Assembly (NCBI GenBank): GCA_002286715.1
Contig: NSJX01000147.1
Coordinates: forward strand, 9,501-27,062
Length of the DNA: 17,562 nucleotides
Source: Dentipellis sp. KUC8613
Lineage: Eukaryota > Basidiomycota > Agaricomycetes > Russulales > Hericiaceae
Direction: 5' to 3'
Part shown: piece after piece, positions 1 to 7,078 of the stretch
How positions within the stretch are numbered: the first letter of the stretch is position 1
Layout of the letters: each line of letters opens with the position of its first letter
The notes under the pieces: generated by a model
Seen by the model: only the letters and a program-made list of their open reading frames with translations
Told to the model about the DNA's origin: nothing
The model's database searches: none
Program-made: the position numbers and the translations under genes

Positions 1-334
1 GAATGGGGTTGGCACGAGGGGCTTCGGGGGACTGGTCGGAGGGAGGAGGGACGTTGGCAGAGGGAGGGGTACTCGGGTGCAGACGGCGATGTTCTTCTGC
101 TGCAACGTCAAAGTCGACGAGCTCTAGGTCGGTGTAGGTGTCTGAGAAGTACCACTGGTCGAACTGGTTATTCCTTTGGAACTGGGCAGTGCGAGATCCT
201 CCTAAGGTGAGAACCCGATACTCAAGGTTTACGTCGTCATATGTGAAGCCGTGAGGAAGCGGGTCACTTATACGGCGAGGGTCGGAGGGGTCGATGGTCT
301 CGGGAGTGGTGGACTCAATGGTGATTAGTACAGT
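1..334 (-). CDS. Gypsy leader ORF, second frame, runs off window
   Basis: This frame is open from about 334 down to base 1 with no stop (about 110 codons). Readable pieces include YDDVNLEYRVLTLGG and QFDQWYFSDTYTDLELVDFD, ending in a Pro/Ser-rich stretch. It overlaps the end of the ORF at 325-894 by a few bases and is one base out of phase with it. The two together look like one protein broken by a single-base indel; I see no clear slippery heptamer at the overlap. Position downstream of the 5' LTR and primer site suggests it belongs to the leader or gag-proximal ORF of element A. The function is not recognised. The 3' end lies outside the window. Confidence 0.5.
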
Positions 335-894
335 TCAACGCGCTTCCAGAAATCCTCGTCCGATAGTTCTTCAGTAGGTACCCGAGGTGGAACAACCACA
401 GGTGATGCTGGCCGATAGGGCGAGGAAGATCCAAGAGACGGTGTATACCGAGCAGTGTTGTCTTCTACAGGGGAAAGGACTCGAGGCACGGGCGGTGGTG
501 ATGGGGAAGGTGATGGGAAACCGTAGATAGTACGAGACTGAAACTGGAAGTCGGCGTCTAGTACCGCAGCTGGGGCTGGTGGAAACCGAGGATCGAAGCG
601 ATAGTAGCGAGTGTCTCGATAGCCGTAGGAAAAGGTCTCCAAGTCAACGTCAAAGGAGGTTTGGATCTGGACATACAGGCAGATTTTGAGACAGTTCCCG
701 TAGTTCCACTCAATAGTAACCAGCCACTGTCCGTCTATGTCCCAACCGTAATCGTGACTGTGAAGATGCTCCTGAAGTTCTTCTTCTTCCCAGATGTCGA
801 CTCTGCTGACTGGTAAGGTGATAGCAAGTTGAGCGAGGATGTGATCGTGGTGAGCAGAGTTGAAGATATGTTCTCGGGAGGGCGATGTGACCAT
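325..894 (-). CDS. Gypsy element A first ORF, function unknown
   Basis: The ORF starts at an ATG (894-892), about 60 nt past the primer site, and ends with TAA at 325-327, giving 189 residues. The frame is also open upstream into the LTR, but those earlier starts lie within the LTR or leader. The first half is ordinary globular-looking protein (DYGWDIDGQWLVTIEWNYGN region). The second half is Pro/Ser-rich (FPSPSPSPPPVPRVLSP) and ends in DEDFWKRVELY. I recognise no domain. Being first after a 5' LTR, it could be an N-terminal gag extension or an extra ORF of this element. The next frame (1-334) appears to continue it after a one-base shift, so the copy is probably inactive. Confidence 0.55.
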   Translation of the reverse strand: MVTSPSREHIFNSAHHDHILAQLAITLPVSRVDIWEEEELQEHLHSHDYGWDIDGQWLVTIEWNYGNCLKICLYVQIQTSFDVDLETFSYGYRDTRYYRFDPRFPPAPAAVLDADFQFQSRTIYGFPSPSPSPPPVPRVLSPVEDNTARYTPSLGSSSPYRPASPVVVPPRVPTEELSDEDFWKRVELY

Positions 895-954
895 GAATTT
901 TACGTCGTGAAGACGGCAGATGAGGGTTAATGAAAGGTGAGGTGGGTGTAGAAG

Positions 955-964
955 AGATTGTCCA
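955..964 (-). promoter_or_regulatory. Self-complementary primer binding site
   Basis: Two bases inside the 5' LTR the minus strand reads TGGACAATCT. This is the exact reverse complement of AGATTGTCCA at 1122-1113 in the LTR (minus strand), which lies about 27 nt downstream of a TATA box, where transcription should start. That is the arrangement of self-primed Tf1/sushi-type chromoviruses, in which the 5' end of the RNA folds back to prime reverse transcription. The match is seen; its function is inferred. Confidence 0.65.
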
Positions 965-966
965 GG

Positions 967-1418
967 TGTCAAGACTGGTGCTAAGACGACTAGAGAACCA
1001 CCCAAGTCACCGACCGGACCGAGTATGAGAGCGAGTGAGGCAGACGAGAGTGCCGACGAGGTCAAAGACGCAGTGCAGCTGGTATTGCCAGGTACAGTAC
1101 GTGTAGACGAAATGGACAATCTAGAGAACTATGGACAGAGCGAAGCAGTATATATATGACGGAGAACAATAGCATAGTGTCCAGAACGGGAACAATGGGG
1201 AATCTGAATGGGTACAGTAGTGTACAGTAATGGGCACAGCCCAGAATAGGGAACAATAGGAACTCCAAAAAGGGAAGACAATAAGGGAGGCAGTGTAATC
1301 AGGGCTGTGTCATCATGGGGCCAGGTATGCATGTGATCTGTGGTACTTGGTCATGTGATGGGACGCGTCGTGCGGAAGGAGGCAAGGAAAGTGACAAGAA
1401 ATGGAGTGATCCTTGACA
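967..1418 (-). repeat. 5' LTR of element A
   Basis: This 452-bp repeat starts TGTCAAG and ends CTTGACA on the plus strand, so it has 7-bp inverted ends of the TG...CA type. It is a diverged copy (roughly 90% identical by eye) of 12888-13340, in the same plus-strand direction. The flanks (CCAGG before, TAGAC after) do not match, so it is not a clean solo LTR. The body of the element lies to its left. Confidence 0.9.
1113..1157 (-). promoter_or_regulatory. LTR core promoter (TATA box and predicted start)
   Basis: On the minus strand a TATATATA box (1157-1149) precedes the 10-base block AGATTGTCCA (1122-1113). The spacing is what is expected for a pol II start at the first base of that block. 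The same pair occurs in the second LTR (TATA 13077-13071, block 13044-13035), so both have been kept in two diverged copies. Confidence 0.6.
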
Positions 1419-1419
1419 T

Positions 1420-2106
1420 AGACCGCGTTGGGTAACACCGCCGTGCAGGAATCTGGCCTGCTCAGGACTCTCTCACGCAGTCGACAACACCCCCCTCGAC
1501 TATCACTTTGACAACGACTCCGATCTCTGGGAGGAGTGCGATCAGCAACCGTGCCCTCACCGATACGACGACCCCGACCCCGAGCCCTCCGATAGTGACG
1601 GCGAGTGGCATCACCCCACCCCCGACAATCACCGCATCATCACCGCCGCTATGGACACCAATCAGCTCCTTCAACAGCTCGCGCAGGGCCAGAATGACCT
1701 GCAGAATGCCCTCACCGCCCTCACACAAACCATGAGCCATTTGGCGCAGACTCTCCCGCAGGCTGTACAAACAGCTGTCCAATCCATGCCGCCCCCGCAA
1801 GTCAATGTAGGAGGGTCAGGAGGAGGCTCGACGAAGACTTCGGTGCAGAAGCCGGCGCCATACAAGGGGGCCCGCGGCGATGATGCCCGGAGGTTTCTGG
1901 CAGCATTCTCAGTCTATGCAATGGCCACCCAGGAACAGATGAACATCCGTCAGGCGGACGGCAGCTTTGTGCGAGATGACTCCAAGTGGATTGGGAGTGC
2001 TCTGTCGTTCCTAGAAGAAGACGCGGCTGTCTGGGCGACCCCAGCGCTGGAGAAGATGGCGCAGAACACGGCAGCCTCATCCGAAAAAACATACATTGAT
2101 ATATAG
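1420..2106 (+). pseudogene. gag: Ty3/Gypsy gag fragment
   Basis: An open frame begins right at the LTR edge, with no start codon upstream, and runs to a TAG at 2104. An internal ATG lies at 1651. The early part is acidic (YDDPDPEPSDSDGEW). Then come a Gln-rich helical stretch (LLQQLAQGQNDLQNAL) and the capsid-like start KPAPYKGARGDDARRFLAAF, followed by WIGSALSFLEEDAAVWATP. This pattern is typical of Gag of basidiomycete Gypsy elements. Similarity appears to end near 2085, where AT-rich sequence begins, so most of capsid and the zinc knuckle are missing. Polarity is opposite to element A, whose LTR interrupts the 5' side. It is a dead fragment. Confidence 0.8.
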
Positions 2107-2320
2107 AACATTATAGGTACTATAGCCTATAAAGAACCATAGCAATGTAGAATTGTTGATAGGCTATAGAACTGCCACCTACTGCTATGATAGTGCTATG
2201 AAGTGCTATGGAATAGGGTACATTGCTATAGCTGCTATGGAATAGGGTACATTGCTATGGTAGCTATGGAACAATGTGTTAGACTATAGTTGCTCTAGGT
2301 GTTCAACAAGCTTCATACAC
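2090..2320. repeat. AT-rich GCTAT-motif degenerate repeat
   Basis: The stretch is dominated by variants of CTATAG, GCTATGG and TGCTAT spaced irregularly, just after the gag fragment breaks off. No ORF is credible here. It contains one exact 26-bp duplication (see 2204-2258). Confidence 0.55.
2204..2258. repeat. 26-bp direct repeat, two copies
   Basis: Bases 2204-2229 and 2233-2258 are identical and contain TGGAATAGGGTACATT. The period is 29 bp. It looks like a local slippage-type duplication. Confidence 0.8.
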
Positions 2321-2497
2321 TATATGTCCTATGCATACCATACAATAACCCCAACAACTATGCATCACATCTAGCTGGCATATATGTGATGCTTCTATGA
2401 CCTCAGATCCAAACAATAGGAAGATTAAAATCCATTTTATTAAATGCTGTACTAGATACACACAACAGCTAAACTACAGCCCAAGCATGATACACCA

Positions 2498-2540
2498 ACT
2501 AGTGAGGAGTGGGCCGGCAAGCGGCAGGTTCTGATTCATC
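2498..2540 (+). repeat. 43-bp repeat, left copy (inverted partner at 6495)
   Basis: This segment and the reverse complement of 6495-6537 agree at 42 of 43 positions, with similarity falling off sharply at both ends. In frame it reads TSEEWAGKRQVLIHL followed by TGA (2541). The frame is open from 2456, after possible splice acceptors (AACAG, CTACAG), so it could be a terminal exon. Its last 12 bases equal the left arm of the palindromes at 3011, 10664 and 17236. It may be a shared exon end or the terminal sequence of a mobile unit. Confidence 0.7.
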
Positions 2541-3010
2541 TTTGAGGGTGGGTATGACTTGATCCAAATTATTATGTAATTTCACATATTCAATTATCAT
2601 CCAATTCTTGATATGATTCTACATGATCTTCTCTTCTTTACATGATGAATATCTTCTAGTTACTCAACTTGCCTTTATCAGAACATCTACTCTTAGTGCC
2701 TCCCTAAAGTTTGCACATTATAGAGATTGTCAGGCTTGTACATTGTCACCACAAGTCCTGCATCTATCTAAACTCTGTTGGCTTCATTAACAGAAGTACT
2801 TGTATTGGCATTCAGTTCAATGGATTGACAATGATGACAGATGTATTTATGAAACTATCATACACCACACTAAGCTATGAAACTGATATCAAAATAATCA
2901 GGTATCACAGACTCAATGTGTCCCTACTAGCTATACCTAACTGAAGTAATAAAGACATTTTTTGTTGACTAAGATTTAAATAGTAAAATCATATAATCAA
3001 TTCTGAGACC
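2541..3010. other. AT-rich stretch without a gene
   Basis: About 470 bp of AT-rich DNA lies between the 43-bp repeat and the palindrome at 3011. The only ORF (77 codons, plus) has no recognisable content. Read on the minus strand it is faintly similar to 6196-6494, which flanks the other copy of the 43-bp repeat. I see no promoter or RNA gene. Confidence 0.5.
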
Positions 3011-3040
3011 AGTTCTGATTCATCTATGAATCAGTTCTAA
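3011..3040 (+). repeat. Palindrome at start of unit 1
   Basis: The core CTGATTCATCTATGAATCAG is a perfect 9-bp stem with a 2-base loop. It is followed by TTCTAA. The 28 bases from 3013 to 3040 recur exactly on the minus strand at the start of unit 2 (10688 downward). Upstream sequence is not shared between copies; downstream sequence is, so the palindrome marks the left boundary of a repeated unit. Confidence 0.85.
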
Positions 3041-3602
3041 ATATGGGGCGGCCCTTAGGACCTCGCGCGACCTCGCATCGCCCCGTTAGGAAGTCAGTTC
3101 TCACGGTTCAAGCCCCATCTGTTCACTTTTCAACATGTTTGTTTTCTGTATGCTCTCATATATAGCCAATATAGCTGAAACTTTGTCTGCATATTGAAGA
3201 GCATAATATACATATGTCCTGAATTTTGTGTAATTCTTTAAGGTCAAAATCGTCCGCAAAGTCGAAGTCGCGTTGCGGAAAAGGGCTCTATTGCAGAAAT
3301 CCGCTGATTTCGAGGCCAATAGTACGACAATCAACCTCGCATTTGTTTGAGAACTTACGAAGTGCACTGTACATACACTCTAATTTATTCCACAATTTTG
3401 CGATTTTATTAGAGCCTGAGGAAGTGTTCTGATCTGTCCACAGGAGCATGCGCGCACTTCGCGGGAATTGCCGAAGGCAGTCGTTGGGACTGAGACGCAC
3501 TTCGTCGTTCCAGCTCAACACACACTTCTCATGGCGATGGACTCGCTGCCGCGCACACACACCCCCACACGCCTGCGCGCCCGCCAAAGCATACCTAGAT
3601 GG
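3041..3602 (+). other. Head of unit 1, conserved non-coding leader
   Basis: This AT-rich leader has no credible ORF but shares ordered blocks with the head of unit 2 (10663-10102, minus): a GGTTCAAGC-type block at 3105, AAACTTTGTC, AAGTCGCG at 3265, an AATTTATTC/GATTTTATTA block at 3381-3411, and CGGGAATTGCCG at 3462. Distances from the palindrome are nearly the same in both. It could be a promoter and 5' UTR or a transposon subterminal region. There is no transcript evidence. Confidence 0.6.
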
Positions 3603-3630
3603 ATGGGAAAGGTGGACCGGCAGGGAATCG
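3603..3630 (+). other. Candidate micro-exon of unit 1 (MGKVDRQGI)
   Basis: An ATG at 3603 opens MGKVDRQGI and is followed at 3631 by GTGAGT, a good splice donor. The same arrangement (MGK start, about 28-31 nt, then GT) occurs at 10101-10071 on the minus strand, 587 bp from its palindrome compared with 592 bp here. An ATG four bases upstream (3599) is in another frame. No downstream exon can be assigned. Coding status is inferred from conservation of the pattern only. Confidence 0.4.
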
Positions 3631-4376
3631 GTGAGTTTTCTCTTGTTTCTTTCTTGTTTCTTTCTTCTTTTCCTTCCCCTTCCTTCCGCTTTCGCCGCCC
3701 TCGCTCGCTATCTCCCGCCGCCTCATCACCCCCATCACCCCCGTTCCCACTCGTCCTGACCCTCGCCTCCGCCCTTGCACGCCCGCACTGCCTCGCTCGC
3801 TCGCCCTCACCCTCACTCGGCCTTGCGCCCCAGCTCCTGCTGCCGTCACTCGCCGTCACGCTGCCGCCCCTGCACCCCCCCTCGCCGCTGTCGTTCGTCT
3901 TCGCGACGCCGTCACGCGCCACCGTCGTTCGTCTTTGTGACGCCTTCACGCGCCGCCGTCGCGCGCCTTCGCGACAGCTGTCGCACCCCCCATTGTCGCT
4001 GTTGTTCGCCTCCACGAAGATGCTCCCTCCCTCACGCCGCCCCACTCACCCTCACGCCGTCCCGCGCTCCCCAGCAACGACGCAGCAGGCGTGTCTTGGG
4101 GCGTCATGCGCCCTAGCAGCGGCGCGTAGCGCGCCCCCCGCTCGCCTATCGCCCCGCCCCGCCGCACCCTTTTCGTGCCCCGGGCCGTCTCGTACCCCGT
4201 CTCGCCCTCTGCACGCCCACCCGCCGTTTGTGCGCTGTGCGCCGCGCTCTCAACATCTCGCCACGCCCTCTTTGCACCGCCCTGGCTTCGCGTGCCCCAC
4301 GACCACCGTCTTGCGCCTTGGGCGCCGTCTCGCCCCCTGCGGCGTCACCTTCGCCTCTGTTCCACGCTCACACGCG

Positions 4377-4437
4377 CTCGTGCTACCGCCACGAGCGCAC
4401 ACGTAGTCCTCTCGCACCCCAACAACGCCGTCTCGTG
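4377..4437 (-). repeat. 44-bp motif copy, inverted relative to tract 2
   Basis: The reverse complement of 4377-4420 matches 7035-7078, 8653-8696 and 8836-8879: all are exactly 44 bp, beginning GGGGYGCGAGA and ending with a GGCGGCAGCACGAG-like sequence. Similarity with two of them continues outward to 4437 (GACRGCGYYGTT). It shows that tracts 1 and 2 share ancestry in opposite orientation. Confidence 0.65.
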
Positions 4438-5568
4438 GCCCCGCGTCGCCGCATCACAGTCGCCCGCGCCTTCTTGCGCCCCTGCGCGCCGTATATCGCC
4501 CCCGCCGGCGCCTTCTCGCGCCCCCGTTTATCGTATGCCGCCCCCACTCGCCATCTCCCGCCCGCCTGCGCCTTCTCCCGCTCCCGCTCGCCATCTCCCG
4601 GCGCCGCGCGCTCTTCGTGCCCAATCCTGCCCCTTTCGCATGCCGTGGGCCGTCTAGCGGCCCGTTTCGCCTCGCGCCTTGCCTTCTTCGCGTCCTGTGG
4701 GCCTTCTTGTGCCCGCACCGCCGTCTGCGCGCTCCATTCCGCCGTCTTCGCCCCGCACGCCGCACTCTCAGCCCCTCCGCGTCGTCTTCGAGCCCGTGGG
4801 CCCGCCCTGTCGCATTTCAACTCTGCGCTGCCGCCATGCGCCGCAGCGGCACGCCCCCACCTCAATGCCATCGTCTCATGCCTCCGTGCCGCTGCATTGC
4901 GCCTGGCGGCGCCCTCTTGCATATTCATGTGCCGGCCGTCCCGCCGCCACATCCAACACCCTCTCACTCGCCGTTGCGTGTGCCATCGTCCTTGCTGGCC
5001 CACCCTCTCGCGCGCCGCCCCATCCCTTCCAGTGCACCCTCGCTTGCTGTCGCGCGGCCGCTCATGCGCTGTCTCGTGTGCAGTTTACGCCTGCGCGTCC
5101 CCATTTCGCGCCTCCGCGCTCGCGCCGTCTGCATCGTCGTACTGCGCCGCCGCCGGTCACCGCCACGTGCCCCAGCGGGCACCGTCTCGTGGCCCGTCGC
5201 CTCGCGCCGCCCTCGCGCGCCTTCGCGCCCCGACGGCACCTTCTCGCGCCACTTCACCTCCGCTCCCCCTTCGTGCCTTCGCCACGCATCCCACGCCGCC
5301 GTCATGCACCCCATCAGCGCCGTCTCACGCTCTCGTCGCACCCCCACACCCCTCTGCCCCGCCGTCACGCGCCCAAGCGGCGCCGTCGCGCGCCATCGCT
5401 CTACCACCAGGGGCCCTCGCTCTCCGCCGCCCCGTCGTGCACTCTTGCACCCTTGGCGCCGCCTCGCTGCCCTCACGTGCCCTCGGGTCGCCGTCACGTG
5501 CCTTCACCACATCCCGTCCGCACGCGCCGTCTCCTGCCCGCGCGTCCCCTCTCCCGCCTGTGCGTCCC

Positions 5569-5628
5569 CGTCTCACGCCCGCTCGCGCCGTCTCACGCCC
5601 GCTCACGCCGTCTCGCGCCCGCCCACAC
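5569..5628 (+). repeat. Three 20-bp tandem units
   Basis: 5569-5588, 5589-5608 and 5609-5628 are near-identical 20-mers of the type CGTCTCACGCCCGCTCGCGC. This is the clearest view of the base period of tract 1. A second cluster follows at 5878. Confidence 0.75.
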
Positions 5629-5877
5629 GCCGTCTCCCGCACGCACGCGCCATCTCCCGCCCATGCGTCCCCGTCGCGCCCGCTCGTGCCACGTCATGCC
5701 CGCTTGCTCGCACCCTTATCCCGCCCGCATGCGCTGTCTCCTGACCGCGCGCCTCCTCTCGCACAGTCTCCCACCCACTCCCACCCACTCACCACCCTCA
5801 CACCACACCACCACCCTCACACCGCCGCACGCCGCCTGTCCGTAGTCGTGCAGCGTCCCCCGTCACCGTCTCGCGCC

Positions 5878-5917
5878 CGCTCGCGCCGCATCCTGCCCGC
5901 TCGCGCCACATCCTGCC
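5878..5917 (+). repeat. Two 20-bp tandem units
   Basis: 5878-5897 and 5898-5917 differ at one base and have the form CGCTCGCGCCRCATCCTGCC. A third, partly expanded copy follows from 5918. The period equals that of the cluster at 5569. Confidence 0.75.
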
Positions 5918-6195
5918 CGCTCGCCCCCCACATCCTGCCTGCCCGCGCCATCTCACGCCCAATCACGCCCGCTCGCCCCTTCTCGCGCCTCCACTACCCT
6001 CGCGTGCCGCCGCCGCCCTCGCGTCCCCGCATGCCGCCCGTCCGTAACCGTGTCACGACCCCCGTCGCCGCCTTGCGCCCTTGCATACCCGCATTTCCTC
6101 TCGTGTCACGCACCCAGTGCCGCCCCCACCTGCCCTTGTTGGCCGTTGCGTGCCCCAGCGCCGCCTTCGAGTACCCTCACGTGCCCTACTTTGCT

Positions 6196-6494
6196 AAACA
6201 TATAAGTCTGGCTGTACAATAACTCAATGATCTTACAAACAATATGTACAGCTTCAGAACAACTGAATAAAATTGAATAAAATTGTGTAATATCATATAA
6301 AATCAAGTGTGATCAAGGAAAATCAGAAGAACTCCAGAGAAGTCACATGGATCCAAGAAAAGTCATATGAGATTAGATAAAATCATATAAAGTTGAATTG
6401 AATGACAAAAGATTGATCAAAACATGATCAAGAATGGAGCTGTGTGTTCAGAATTATGGAGACTGTGTAGAAGATTTGAAAGATGACAAAACAT
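6196..6494. other. AT-rich stretch between converging units
   Basis: About 300 bp of A-rich DNA with repeated motifs such as AAAATCATAT and GAATAAAATTG. No plus-strand gene is visible. On the minus strand it carries the end of the exon-like frame at 6623-6454 and whatever follows it. It separates the C-rich tract of unit 1 from the tail of unit 2. Confidence 0.5.
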
Positions 6495-6720
6495 GATGAA
6501 TCAGACCCTGCCGCTTGCCGGCCCACTCCTCACTAGTAGCATACACAATATTTACTCTTCTCCAATAGTCCACTGCTTTAACTGAAGATGCCAGCACTAT
6601 TATAATCTCATGCAAACAAGGAACTGAGAAGACATATGGTGAGTGTGAGGAGATCATAAATAAGGGGACAACATACCATAAGAGTATAGAACACTGCATA
6701 TATTCGGCAGGTGGCAGCAG
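6454..6720 (-). pseudogene. Exon-like tail of unit 2 with one intron
   Basis: On the minus strand a frame leaving the GC-rich tract reads LPNICSVLYSY, reaches a donor (TATG/GTATGT, exon end 6677), and resumes after a 53-nt intron (6676-6624, acceptor TCTTCTCAG). The second piece runs from 6623 to a TAA at 6454 and contains VDYWRRVNIVYATSEEWAGK. Splicing keeps the frame (phase 1). The intron size fits a basidiomycete. It includes the 43-bp repeat at 6495-6537. Upstream, the frame dissolves into low-complexity sequence, so a complete protein is unlikely. I recognise no domain; it may be a captured or decayed 3' exon. Confidence 0.35.
6495..6537 (-). repeat. 43-bp repeat, right copy
   Basis: Inverted partner of 2498-2540 with a single mismatch. 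On the minus strand it again encodes TSEEWAGKRQ followed by (G)LIH, but here the frame continues for about 16 more codons. The palindrome arm CTGATTCATC sits at its inner end. Confidence 0.75.
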
Positions 6721-7016
6721 CACAACAACGGGTGGCGGCGAACGAGATGCACAACGGCGAGTGAGAGGACACACAATAGTGCATGAGGGGCACGTGGTGG
6801 TGAGCGAGGGGACAAGAGGGTGTGGGATGGCGTGGCGAGGGTGCACACAACGGCGCGCGAAGGAGGAGAGGGCGGGGAACGGGTGAGCGAGGTAGCATGG
6901 GACAGTGCACAAGATGGTGTAGGACAGCGTGTGAGAGCGGACGAGGGCAAGTAAGAGGGCCAGTGAGGGGTGCACGCGACAGCAGGCGGAGGGATGCACG
7001 AGATCATGCTGTTAGG

Positions 7017-7078
7017 GCACGAGACAGCGCTGTTGGGGCGCGAGACGGCGGTGTGCGCATGTGTGGCGGCAGCACGAG
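7017..7078 (+). repeat. 44-bp motif with conserved left flank
   Basis: 7035-7078 is one of four 44-bp copies (GGGGCGCGAGACGGCG at the start, GTGGCGGCAGCACGAG at the end). The preceding CACGAGACAGCGCTGTT is shared with 8636-8652 and with the inverted copy ending at 4437. Confidence 0.7.

Larger units (their letters stand above)
1..1418 (-). mobile_element. Ty3/Gypsy element A, 5' portion
   Basis: On the minus strand the order is 5' LTR (1418-967), primer site (964-955), then an ORF heading out of the left edge of the window. Orientation follows from the TATA box and start-site complementarity inside the LTR, and agrees with the LTR of element B, whose direction is fixed by its integrase ORF and polypurine tract. 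The outer edge of the LTR at 1418/1419 joins a gag fragment of opposite polarity, so element A seems to have inserted into another retroelement. The rest of the body and the second LTR are outside the window, so no target duplication can be checked. Confidence 0.75.
3631..6195 (+). repeat. Low-complexity GC-rich tract 1 (C-rich on plus)
   Basis: About 2.5 kb of degenerate repeats of the type CGCCGTCTCGCGCCC, starting with a pyrimidine stretch right after the donor-like GTGAGT. C clearly exceeds G on the plus strand. In places a 20-bp unit is still visible. ORFs here (664, 388, 375 and 312 codons on plus; 206 and 177 on minus) overlap in several frames and encode Pro/Arg/Ala/Ser/His-rich sequence without domains. 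They reflect composition, not genes. The tract ends abruptly at AT-rich DNA. Confidence 0.75.

Noticed and set aside
967..1418. Solo LTR
   Set aside because: Flanking five bases do not match, and a primer site and ORF follow on the left.
3011..3040. Helitron 3' end (hairpin followed by CTAA)
   Set aside because: The conserved side of the palindrome is the side carrying CTAA, whereas a Helitron 3' hairpin should be conserved on the other side. Read the other way, the bases after the hairpin do not fit CTRR in all copies. Not excluded, but not supported.
3105..3115. GGTTCAAGCCC resembling a tRNA B box
   Set aside because: No T-arm pairing, no A box at the right distance and no cloverleaf; the corresponding block in unit 2 does not keep it.
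4228..6222. 664-codon plus-strand ORF and overlapping ORFs of 312-388 codons
   Set aside because: Several frames on both strands are open at once because the tract has few A/T-containing stop codons; the translations are Pro/Arg/Ala/Ser/His low complexity without domains.
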